This document shows positions 7,907 to 15,244 of a stretch of 35,224 nucleotides of DNA, one piece after another. Under the pieces are notes generated by a model. That model worked only from the letters and a program-made list of their open reading frames with translations, was not told the DNA's origin and made no database searches. Where the stretch lies: NCBI GenBank assembly GCA_021413865.1, contig JAIOPN010000019.1, forward strand, positions 1-35,224, given 5' to 3'. This DNA is from Planctomycetota bacterium. GTDB lineage: Bacteria; Planctomycetota; Phycisphaerae; Phycisphaerales; Phycisphaeraceae. Within the stretch, counting starts at the first letter, position 1; each line of letters begins with the position of its first letter. The position numbers and the translations under genes were made by a program.

Positions 7907-8833
7907 TTAGCTGAAGTCCAGCCAGGTGTAAACGTCACCTGAGACGGCACCAAGTTGGCGGAGTTCAAGCTGGGCGAGCGTCCCGCTCTGCATGAGCCCC
8001 TTCTGAACCGGGGTCAAGCCCGTGTCGAACCAGGTGTTCAGGAAGGTGACGGTTGTGGTGATGCTGGTGTCAACGTCCTTCACGATCCACTGGTATTCCA
8101 TATTGCCATCGGCCCGCTTGCCCATGGTGACCGTCACGATATTGCCCGCCTTGCGTGGGAGCAGCGTGCCGACACCGCTATTGGCCAAGCTGGTGGCGTT
8201 CTTGTTGGTAGGAACAGCGCTACCGCTGGAGGTAGCCCAGGCGATGAGGCGTTGGGAGCCAGCCGACACGCCCGTGTCGGTCGAGCCGTTGTAGTACAAG
8301 TGGCCGGTGTAGCCAATGTACTGATTGACGCCGTCGCCGCTGCCCACGGGGGCGATGAAACCAGCACCACCGTTACCCCATGCCGCGGTGAAAGAACCCG
8401 TAGCGCTGCGGGGATCGCTCATCAGGCGAAACTGCGTGCCAGAGTCGGTCACGAGACCGGCACCGACCGAGCCGCGGTAGCCGTTGGCGCCGCCGGCCTG
8501 GACGCCGTTGAAAAACATCTCGAAACCGGCCCACTTGTTGGTGGAAGTCTTGCGGTCCACGAAGGTGGCCGACGCCCACCACTGGGTGCCGAGGCCGAAT
8601 TCATCGACAGCCGCGTCGTTGTGGTTCATGCTGGTGTAGCTGTTGCCGGTGGCGGTCGTGGTCTGAGTTATTTCATTGGAGCCGGCGACGGAGGGCGTCG
8701 CGGTGTTGCTGGTGTACGACACACCGCCAGAGGTCCAAGTCAAGCCTTTCCACGTCGACTGGGCGGAGGCCGTTGTGGCGGAACCCGCCATGACCAAGGC
8801 CCCAGCGGCCACAATACCTAGAAACTTACGCAT
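7907..8833 (-). CDS. Secreted PEP-CTERM family protein, truncated before its sorting signal
   Basis: 308 residues to the premature stop, 341 codons including the cut-off tail. The start at 8833 has AAAGGGAG upstream with good spacing; the longer upstream frame is not coding. A Sec signal peptide (MRKFLGIVAAGALVMAGSA...ASA) is followed by QSTWKGLTW, also seen as FTWKGVEW in the protein at 9415, so the two are related. The body is rich in Gly, Thr, Ser and Asn and looks like a beta-sandwich of the LamG/concanavalin type; no catalytic motif was recognised. Intact PEP-CTERM proteins are recognised by an exosortase, cut near VPEP and released to the surface or extracellular matrix. Because TAA precedes that signal, this form would be exported but not sorted. 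A sequencing error or stop readthrough cannot be excluded. Confidence 0.8.
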   Translation of the reverse strand: MRKFLGIVAAGALVMAGSATTASAQSTWKGLTWTSGGVSYTSNTATPSVAGSNEITQTTTATGNSYTSMNHNDAAVDEFGLGTQWWASATFVDRKTSTNKWAGFEMFFNGVQAGGANGYRGSVGAGLVTDSGTQFRLMSDPRSATGSFTAAWGNGGAGFIAPVGSGDGVNQYIGYTGHLYYNGSTDTGVSAGSQRLIAWATSSGSAVPTNKNATSLANSGVGTLLPRKAGNIVTVTMGKRADGNMEYQWIVKDVDTSITTTVTFLNTWFDTGLTPVQKGLMQSGTLAQLELRQLGAVSGDVYTWLDFS

Positions 8834-9412
8834 GAGAAATCTCCCTTTAGAAAAATGAGTTCCGAACGAATAGGACTCCACTCTTGTAAAAGCTGTCATC
8901 CAAAAAAAACACCCGTTATTATCCAGCCACAAGGAACGCAAACGAACACGGTGAGACGAAAACCTTACATGGTTTCGACCCGTGATGGGGTCACGAGCCG
9001 TACCAGACCGCATATTCCCGCCCTCCTCTCGCCCGTAATCCCCGAGTTGAACATTGTCCACTACGACCCGAGTTATGGGTAGATTACCACGCGGCACATG
9101 ACATGCAAGGGGAGAAACCCAAAAAATACAAAAAGAGCTGGCTATGTCTACTTTTTTTTGCGGGCTTTAGCGGGATAGACTACCCATATTAACATGATCA
9201 AAGAGCGGGCATGCGATCATTGGGCAAGCCTACTGACCGGCCAGCGCCTTACCGGCTCCGATAATACACAATCGCGAGCCGGTAATGAGGTGTAAAACCG
9301 GGGGCTCAATGCTCCATTTCCATGCGTCGAGTGAGCTTCCCTAAGGCACAACCACGGGGCGGTTGACGGCCCGCAGTTGGTTGGATGCCCCTATCTCTTG
9401 TCGCAAACTTGT
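8834..9412. other. Long AT-richer intergenic region between two PEP-CTERM genes
   Basis: No gene was found in about 580 nt. Contents: a weak minus-strand -10 candidate GATAAT (8918-8923) about 85 nt before the ATG at 8833; a T-run at 9152-9159; a pair of inverted 9-mers TATGGGTAG (9074-9082) and its complement (9180-9188); and a strong stem-loop at 9250-9284. It probably holds the promoter of the downstream PEP-CTERM gene and the 3' end of the upstream one. Confidence 0.5.
9250..9284. repeat. Perfect inverted repeat forming a two-part stem-loop
   Basis: TACCGGCTC (9250-9258) pairs with GAGCCGGTA (9276-9284). The stem continues with CGAT/ATCG (9259-9262, 9271-9274) across a single bulged C at 9275, leaving an 8-nt loop. 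It lies 130 nt past the stop of the minus-strand gene at 9415. No T-tract follows on either strand. Confidence 0.6.
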
Positions 9413-9414
9413 GC

Positions 9415-10389
9415 TCAGGCCGTCTTGCGGCGGCGCGACAGGATCAGCATGCTGCCCAGACCCAGCAGACCGAGGGAGGCGGGCTCGGGCACCTGGGTGG
9501 CGTCGAGGACCTCAAAATTGGTGAAGGTCACGTTGTTTTCCCCGAGGGCACGGGTCTGGAGGGAGAAGCGGGTGGGGGCCCAGTTGGGCCAGTTGATGGG
9601 GTCGAGGGTGCTCCAGCCGAAAGAAGAAAGAGCAGCGAAGTCGTAAACGATGACGGTATTGCCGTCGAGCCAGACGTGCAGGCTGCCGTCGATGCGTTTG
9701 TCGTAAATGATCGTGTGCTCGGCGCCCTGGGTGCGGACGAGCTTGTTGGCGACGGGGCTGAACGAGCCGGTCGCGGTGACGTCGAGGTGGTTCTGGGCCG
9801 AGGACGCGACAAACCCCAGCGGGCTCGTGACTGGGCCGCCGCCTCTGACGTTGCCCGTGAAGTTGTCCTTGGCTTCGAAGTAGAACCCGGTTTCGGCGTC
9901 GGTCTGCGGGTGGCTGGCACCCAGGCCACCGAAGCCGGTGATCGGGGTCGATCGGTCCGACGCCAGACGCCACGTCAGGTCGTTGGCCGCCGTCATGGGC
10001 ATGGTGGCGCCGCCGCTGATGCGGGCGTTGCCGGAGGCCAAGGTCTGTGCGAGGCCCTCGATGCCCATCCAGTCGTCGTCGGACCGCTTGGTGTCGATGA
10101 ACGAGAACGAGATGCGCCAGCGGCTCGAGGAGGCCGCGCCGTTGACGAGGGTCAGGTCGGTGAAGAGGTCGTTGGTGTTGTTGTTCGCGTCGCCGGAGTC
10201 GGCGCTGTAGCCGTTCCACTCCAGGTTTCCCGTTGAACCGCCCGGGAGGAACATGTCCGTGCCGGACATATTGCCCTCCTGCCACTCGACGCCTTTCCAC
10301 GTGAAGGGCGCGGAGACAGCTTGGGCGTGGGATGCCGTCGCAGAGACCGCGACGACGAACACCGCGAGCACAGCCGTGACCATCCGCAT
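9415..10389 (-). CDS. PEP-CTERM sorting-domain surface protein (intact)
   Basis: 324 residues from the ATG at 10389, chosen because AGGGAG lies about 7 nt upstream; ATGs at 10395 and 10383 are alternatives. It has a signal peptide (MRMVTAVLAVFVVAVSATASHA), then a beta-rich body starting with FTWKGVEW and including HTIIYDKRIDGSLHVWLDGNTV, which looks like a lectin-type beta-sandwich. It ends in a full PEP-CTERM tail: TQVPEPASLGLLGLG, a hydrophobic helix, then SRRRKTA. It should be processed by an exosortase encoded elsewhere and delivered outside the cell, perhaps into an exopolysaccharide matrix. It is a paralogue of the gene at 7907, which has lost this tail. The ligand is unknown. Confidence 0.8.
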   Translation of the reverse strand: MRMVTAVLAVFVVAVSATASHAQAVSAPFTWKGVEWQEGNMSGTDMFLPGGSTGNLEWNGYSADSGDANNNTNDLFTDLTLVNGAASSSRWRISFSFIDTKRSDDDWMGIEGLAQTLASGNARISGGATMPMTAANDLTWRLASDRSTPITGFGGLGASHPQTDAETGFYFEAKDNFTGNVRGGGPVTSPLGFVASSAQNHLDVTATGSFSPVANKLVRTQGAEHTIIYDKRIDGSLHVWLDGNTVIVYDFAALSSFGWSTLDPINWPNWAPTRFSLQTRALGENNVTFTNFEVLDATQVPEPASLGLLGLGSMLILSRRRKTA

Positions 10390-10540
10390 AGGCATTCTCC
10401 CTGGCGTCGAAACAACCGGGCTCATCCGTGAGACTCTCGGCCGCAGCCAATTTATCGCGTCGGCCCGCGGCCGCAAGGGGCAAACGGGAATTTTTACGGG
10501 AATGTGCGTGAAAGTGGGCGGGCGTGAAGCCGGTGCGCCC

Positions 10541-11494
10541 TTACGTGAGGATCAAGCGGAGCGCGTTGGGCTGGACCGTGACCTGCACGGGCGTGATGCC
10601 GGCCAGGTCGCCGTCGGTCTGGACGGGGGCGGGCTCGTCGGAGCGGATGACGATGTGCCGCGCCCGGCCGTGTTGAACGTCGGAGCGGTAGAGATGCCGG
10701 CGTCGGCGGACGTCCATGAAATAGCTGGCGGCGTTGAAGAAGCCGGGTTTTTCCAGGACGACGTAATCCAGCAGGCCGTCTCCGCCCAGCGCCTCGGGCG
10801 CGAAGGGGAGGCCCATGGCGTAGCGGGGGAGGTTGAAGACAAAGGCGTGACACCCGCGGACCGTGCGGCCGTCGGCCTCGAGCTCGACGGTGGGGTACCG
10901 GTATCCCACCAGCGAGCGCACGATCGGCCAGGCGTAGCTGACGCGGCGGACGCGTTTGAGCTTCGAGCCGGGTTTTCCCGTGCGCCACTCGGTCACGCGC
11001 CGCACGACGTCGGCATCCAGCCCGACGGAGAGCATGAGCGTGAAACACCTGCCCGTGCCGGCGCGCAGGTCCGCCGGCAACGGCTGATCCGCGGGGCCAA
11101 ACCACCCCATGTCCAGGGGCTGGTGCCAGCCGCGGATGATCGCCTGCGCGAGGGCCTTGGGCCCCTGGTTGAAGCGGAATTGTTTGGCCAACAGATTTTC
11201 ATTACCCAGGGGAAGGATCGCAATCGGGATGTTGCGCGCCGCGCCGGGTGGGGTGTCGTTGCACACGGCCGCGACGGTGCCGTCGCCTCCCGCGACGACC
11301 AGGCAGCAGCAGTAGCGTGCCAGTTGGGGGTGGTTCAGCAGGCCGCGCCGCTGCCCGGCGTTCCAGATGGTAAGGCTCAACAGTTCGGGGTTGAGCGAGG
11401 TACTGAACTGTTGCACACGGGGCCGGTTGGAACGCCGGCCCGAATAAGGATTGGCGAAGATGGCGACCCACGGGCGCTCGGGCAGCCGCAGCAT
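10541..11494 (-). CDS. Diacylglycerol kinase / lipid kinase family protein
   Basis: 317 residues from the ATG at 11494; the frame is open further upstream and the true start is uncertain because no Shine-Dalgarno is visible. The DAGK catalytic domain is clear: VAIFANPYSGRR at 9-21, the nucleotide-binding VVAGGDGT at 66-73, and IAILPLGNENLLAKQF at 91-106, where LGNENLLA replaces the usual LGTGNDFA. A C-terminal DAGK-like beta domain ends with PVQTDGDLAG and TVQPNALRLIL. Members phosphorylate diacylglycerol or related lipids (ATP to lipid phosphate) at the cytoplasmic membrane. The real substrate may be diacylglycerol, a sphingoid base or undecaprenol-like lipid. It is transcribed away from the rnfC-like gene. 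Confidence 0.8.
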   Translation of the reverse strand: MLRLPERPWVAIFANPYSGRRSNRPRVQQFSTSLNPELLSLTIWNAGQRRGLLNHPQLARYCCCLVVAGGDGTVAAVCNDTPPGAARNIPIAILPLGNENLLAKQFRFNQGPKALAQAIIRGWHQPLDMGWFGPADQPLPADLRAGTGRCFTLMLSVGLDADVVRRVTEWRTGKPGSKLKRVRRVSYAWPIVRSLVGYRYPTVELEADGRTVRGCHAFVFNLPRYAMGLPFAPEALGGDGLLDYVVLEKPGFFNAASYFMDVRRRRHLYRSDVQHGRARHIVIRSDEPAPVQTDGDLAGITPVQVTVQPNALRLILT

Positions 11495-11802
11495 GTCGGC
11501 GTCGGGCGCTTCATGCAGTTGGGAGACGATTGGCGCGGGCGAGATGGGGGTGTCACTGGCCAAGGGTGTATGGGGTGTAAAGACGGGATATGAGGTTAGA
11601 TCGGATTGATCGGGGCATGAGTTTGAGTTTAGTCGAAGCGTGCGGCAGCATCCGTGGGGGATTAGCAGAACATAGACGTGGAATCGTGCGCCGTGCTTTA
11701 TACGCCATGGATGCACCGGCGGTTCCCGGGTTGACGGGCGCGAAGCGTGCGTGCGGGATAATCCGCGGTAACCCCGTCCGCCGCGCCCGTTACAATGCGC
11801 CG
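11495..11802. other. Divergent intergenic region
   Basis: It separates the DAGK-like and rnfC-like genes. Open frames from both genes run into it but carry no family homology. The only signal noted is TACAAT at 11791-11796, just before the rnfC-like start. The DAGK-like protein may start within it. Confidence 0.4.
11791..11796 (+). promoter_or_regulatory. Candidate -10 box 6 nt before the rnfC-like start
   Basis: TACAAT ends 6 nt before the ATG at 11803, where no Shine-Dalgarno is seen. The spacing predicts transcription starting at or next to the start codon (leaderless mRNA). No clear -35 element is present. Confidence 0.45.
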
Positions 11803-13116
11803 ATGGCAGGGATTAGCGGCGGCATGGAGTTTCGCGCGGGGGTGCCAATTCGTGTGCCCGAACCGCCCGGCACATTACCCGCGCGGGGGATACGGCTTGT
11901 CAGCCGGGAACGCCCCGAGGTGATCGCCGGCCAGGTGGTGCGTGCGGGTCAACAACTCTTCCGGCCCGGGCGACCCGGGATGGCCTGCTACATCAGCCCC
12001 CTCATGGGGATCGTCAAGCGTGTCACGCCGCTGATGGAACACGATGGCGAGTCGGCGTGGGGATACGAACTGGCCATCGAGCCCTCCGGCGACCGCGCCG
12101 AAACGCAGATGAACGTCGCGCCGCCGGCGGGGCGTAAGCTCGAATCCTGGTTCGCCGCGATGTGCCAGATCGGGCCGTGGTCCGATGCCGACGGCGGCGT
12201 CGGCCTGGTGCCGCAACTGGAAATGGCCAAGGAGCGCAAGCCCAAGCAGGTGATCCTCGTGGGCCTGGATGCGTACCCGCCATGCCCGGACCGCACGAGC
12301 CTGCTGATGAGTTTTGCGGACGACGCGGTGCTCGGAGCGGTGATCCTGGCGGACCTGGTCGGCGCCAAGCGGACGGTGGTGCTCGCCGGTCGCGGGACGG
12401 GCGCCGGGGCGAGGCTCAAACCCGCGTGCAAGAACTTCGGCGCCGAATTGCTGTTGGCCAACAACGTGTACCCCAGCTCGGACCCGACGCTGGTGGCGTA
12501 CCACCAAGCGGGCGGCAGGCTGCTCAGCCGCGGTGCGAATCCGGTCTCCGAAGGGCTGTTGATGTTCGGGCCGTGGACCGCGATCCGCGTCGGGCGCTGG
12601 TTCACGCGCGGGCGGTTCGACCTGGTCCGGCCGCTGATGATGCGCTGGCCGCGGGCGGGGGAAGCGATGGGATGCGTGTACGGCTTCACGGGGCAATCCC
12701 TGGCGAGCCTCGACCCGCGGCTGGGCGAACACCTGGCCGACCCGGCGAGCGTGGTGCTGGTGGGCAACCCGATGACCGGCCGCCGCGTGGGGCCCGTTCC
12801 CAGGGCGTCGGTGGATGAGCCGGTGGTGCCCGAGGAGGAACTGCTGATCAGCGTGATGCCCGAGGTCCCGGCGACGCCGCTGGAACCGTGCATCGCCTGC
12901 GGCTGGTGCGCCGATGTCTGCCCGACGCGGCTGCAGCCGGTGAAGCTGATGGAGGCCGCGCTGTCGCGCAGGGGTGACACGAGGCTGGAGGAGCCGCTGC
13001 GCTGGTGCATCGATTGCGGCCTGTGCTCGCACGTCTGCCCGGTGGGGCTGCCGCTGACGCAGACGCTGCGCCGCGCCAAGTCCGACGCCGAGTCGGCCGC
13101 GGGGAGGTCGGCTTAG
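11803..13116 (+). CDS. RnfC-like subunit with NqrA-like middle region
   Basis: 437 residues. Two ferredoxin-type motifs near the C-terminus, CIACGWCADVCP (Cys 363, 366, 369, 373) and WCIDCGLCSHVCP (Cys 402, 405, 408, 412), are the two [4Fe-4S] sites of RnfC. The first also matches the RnfC pattern CxxCGxCxxxCP followed by LxP. Upstream, however, the glycine-rich GLGGAxFP and NGAECEP motifs that bind NADH and FMN in standard RnfC are not present. Instead the region reads QIGPWSDAD and LVGLDAYPPCPDRTSLL, which better recalls NqrA (GLWTALRTRP, TAMDTNP). It would act at the cytoplasmic face of a Na+/H+-pumping Rnf/Nqr-type complex with the rnfD-like protein that follows. The electron donor is uncertain given the missing NADH motif. 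The stop is 1 nt before the next start. Confidence 0.75.
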   Translation: MAGISGGMEFRAGVPIRVPEPPGTLPARGIRLVSRERPEVIAGQVVRAGQQLFRPGRPGMACYISPLMGIVKRVTPLMEHDGESAWGYELAIEPSGDRAETQMNVAPPAGRKLESWFAAMCQIGPWSDADGGVGLVPQLEMAKERKPKQVILVGLDAYPPCPDRTSLLMSFADDAVLGAVILADLVGAKRTVVLAGRGTGAGARLKPACKNFGAELLLANNVYPSSDPTLVAYHQAGGRLLSRGANPVSEGLLMFGPWTAIRVGRWFTRGRFDLVRPLMMRWPRAGEAMGCVYGFTGQSLASLDPRLGEHLADPASVVLVGNPMTGRRVGPVPRASVDEPVVPEEELLISVMPEVPATPLEPCIACGWCADVCPTRLQPVKLMEAALSRRGDTRLEEPLRWCIDCGLCSHVCPVGLPLTQTLRRAKSDAESAAGRSA

Positions 13117-13117
13117 C

Positions 13118-14302
13118 GTGGCAGAGGTTCCGCGGCCATCCCCGAAGACCCATGAGCCGCCGTGGTTGGGCGCGCCACGAACGCGCCGCCGCGTGGACGT
13201 GGAATGGCTCTGCGTCGCGCTGGTGATGCTGCTGTCGGGCCTGGTGTTCTTCGGTTGGCGCGGCGTGAGCCAGGCGGTGACGACGGGGCTCCTGGCGCTG
13301 GCGGGCCACCTGCTGCTGGGCGTGGTCGTACAAACGCTCAAGCTGCGCGAGAACCACGACCCGCCGCTGCACGCGTTCGTGCTCGGGCTGCTGCTGGGGC
13401 TGACGCTGCCGGTGGTGAGGCAGCCGTGGATGCCGGTGCTGACGGGGCTGCTGCTGGCGGTGTCGATGCACCTGGTCGGCCGGGCGCGGATGTTCCGCGT
13501 CTCGCCGGTCGTGCTGGTGCTCATGCTGACATGGATGCTCGGCGTCACGACCACGGGCGTGGCGGACCCGCAGTCCAGGCTCTCGCCCTTCGGGCCGCTC
13601 GACGCCGTTCTCCGCCCCGACCGCGTCATCGTCGGAGACGTCCGCAAGGCCCCCGAGGAGTATGGCCGCAGGCCATGGAAAGAGACACGCTCCGTGCCCG
13701 AGCAACCCTCGGACGCCATCCGCCGGCTCGAACCGGCGCGGCTCATCCTTACCGAAAAGCAGCGCCTCCTCTCCGACCCTAATCAGTTGGTGAACATGCT
13801 GATCTCCGGCGAGCTGATCACGATCGAAGACATCCTCCGGGGCGCAACGCCCGGCACCGTCGGCGCCTCCAGCCGTGTTCTCGTCATTGTGCTCGGCCTG
13901 GGTCTCATGTATCGGCGACTGGCGCACAAGCGGGTCGCGCTCTGGGCGCTCGGATCGGCGACGCTGACGCTCTGGATGATGCCCGTCGTGGTGGCCGAGG
14001 GGCAGCACTCGATCGTCATCGCGAGGCTGGTGCAGATGCCCCTGAGCGTCGGCGTCACCTTCACGGGCTACATGCTGCTCGCCTCGCCCTTCCTGGTCAC
14101 CACGCTGATCCTCGCGCCGATGACCGCGCCGATCAGCGGTGCGGGACGCGCGATCTACGGCTGCCTCATCGGCGCCGTGGGGGTCGCGGCGATGTGGGCC
14201 TTCAACATCCCCCAGGCGATGTTCCTGGGCCTCTTTGTCGCGGGCCTGCTGAGCAAGGCGCTCGACGAGCTCCACGGCGGGTTTCCCGGCCGCGTGACGT
14301 GA
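13118..14302 (+). CDS. RnfD/NqrB-like membrane subunit
   Basis: 394 residues, GTG start 1 nt after the rnfC-like stop, with GGGGAGG about 10 nt upstream inside the previous gene. About nine to ten membrane helices are split by a hydrophilic loop at about 150-240. GATPG at 242-246 matches the S/G-A-T motif in which Thr (here T244) carries covalently bound FMN in RnfD and NqrB. Late helices include TAPISGAGRAIYGCLIG, similar to the conserved C-terminal segment of the family. It should form the ion-translocating core with the rnfC-like protein. No rnfA, B, E or G gene is near: the next gene is a creatininase-family hydrolase, so the rest of the complex is elsewhere or absent. Confidence 0.75.
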   Translation: MAEVPRPSPKTHEPPWLGAPRTRRRVDVEWLCVALVMLLSGLVFFGWRGVSQAVTTGLLALAGHLLLGVVVQTLKLRENHDPPLHAFVLGLLLGLTLPVVRQPWMPVLTGLLLAVSMHLVGRARMFRVSPVVLVLMLTWMLGVTTTGVADPQSRLSPFGPLDAVLRPDRVIVGDVRKAPEEYGRRPWKETRSVPEQPSDAIRRLEPARLILTEKQRLLSDPNQLVNMLISGELITIEDILRGATPGTVGASSRVLVIVLGLGLMYRRLAHKRVALWALGSATLTLWMMPVVVAEGQHSIVIARLVQMPLSVGVTFTGYMLLASPFLVTTLILAPMTAPISGAGRAIYGCLIGAVGVAAMWAFNIPQAMFLGLFVAGLLSKALDELHGGFPGRVT

Positions 14303-14339
14303 GCACGCCGGATATCCATCATTCAAGGACACACCCACC

Positions 14340-15239
14340 ATGACTACAACGCACGACCACGCCACCGACAAAGTCCGCTGGGAGGAGATGCTCCCCGACC
14401 AGCTCCTGCACGCGATACAGACCCGCCGCGTCTGCTACATGGCCTACGGCCTGGCCGAGCCGCACGGCCCGTACAACGCCCTGGGCCTGGACTTCATCAA
14501 GGCTCAGGGCCTCTGCGAGCTGGCCGCCCGCGCCCACAGCGCGGTCGTCGCGCCGCCCTTCTGCTGGCACATCCAGGAACGCCCCAGCTTCCCGTGGATG
14601 GAAAGCCACGGCGTCAAAGATGGCGGCCTCTGCTCCTCCATCCCCACCGACCTGTTCTTCCGCATGGTGATGTTCAACCTCCGTGCCATCGACGCACGCG
14701 GGTTCCAGGCGGCCATCCTCATCACCGGGCACTACGGCGGCGTCGAGCTCGACCTGCGTCTGGTCTGCGACTATTACCTGCGGCGCACCGGCTCGCCGCT
14801 GCGCATCTACGCCATCGCCGACTGCGAGGTGATCCGGCACGAGCGTTACCGGGGCGATCACGCTGGCATGACCGAGACCAGCCAACTCATGGCCATCCGC
14901 CCGGACCTGGTGGACCTTTCCCGGAACGCCAAGGGTTGGCCCAGCGGCGGGTGGTGCGGCACCGGCTTCCCCACAGGCGACGGCGCGACGCCCTCACGCG
15001 AGTTGGGTGACACGATCGTTACGTCGCAGGTGAAACAGCTGGGCGAGGAGCAGCGGCGGCTCCTGGCCGAGTACAAGCCCCGCCCCGGTTGGCGCGCCCC
15101 CAACCTCCACGAAACCGACGCCATCTGGCACCGCTTCTGGCTCGCCGCGTCGCGCTATCTCATCTGCAACACCACGCTCGGGGAGTACAGCGCGGGCGGC
15201 CCGCCGAAGTTCCCCGGCTGGGAAGCCCTGGGGGAGTAA
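14340..15239 (+). CDS. Creatininase-family amidohydrolase
   Basis: 299 residues. The creatininase fold signatures are present: GLAEPHGPYNALGLD at 37-51 (metal ligands E40, H42, D51), ITGHYGG at 128-134 (H131) and GDHAGMTETS at 172-181 (E179). Family members are Zn/Mn-dependent cyclic amidohydrolases acting on creatinine or related amides; others take part in cofactor biosynthesis such as MftE. The substrate here is unknown. No signal peptide, so cytoplasmic. It starts 37 nt after the rnfD-like gene on the same strand (AAGGA 12 nt upstream) and may be co-transcribed with it. Its stop faces the ABC permease on the other strand. Confidence 0.8.
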   Translation: MTTTHDHATDKVRWEEMLPDQLLHAIQTRRVCYMAYGLAEPHGPYNALGLDFIKAQGLCELAARAHSAVVAPPFCWHIQERPSFPWMESHGVKDGGLCSSIPTDLFFRMVMFNLRAIDARGFQAAILITGHYGGVELDLRLVCDYYLRRTGSPLRIYAIADCEVIRHERYRGDHAGMTETSQLMAIRPDLVDLSRNAKGWPSGGWCGTGFPTGDGATPSRELGDTIVTSQVKQLGEEQRRLLAEYKPRPGWRAPNLHETDAIWHRFWLAASRYLICNTTLGEYSAGGPPKFPGWEALGE

Positions 15240-15244
15240 GGGGC

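Noticed and set aside
8834-9097. N-terminal extension of the first PEP-CTERM protein
   Set aside because: The ATG at 8833 has a good Shine-Dalgarno and starts a textbook signal peptide. The extension has no homology or signal.
11875-13746. Long minus-strand open frame (about 623 codons) antisense to the rnfC/rnfD-like genes
   Set aside because: It crosses two genes with clear motifs on the plus strand and shows only low-complexity Ser/Arg/Pro-rich sequence.
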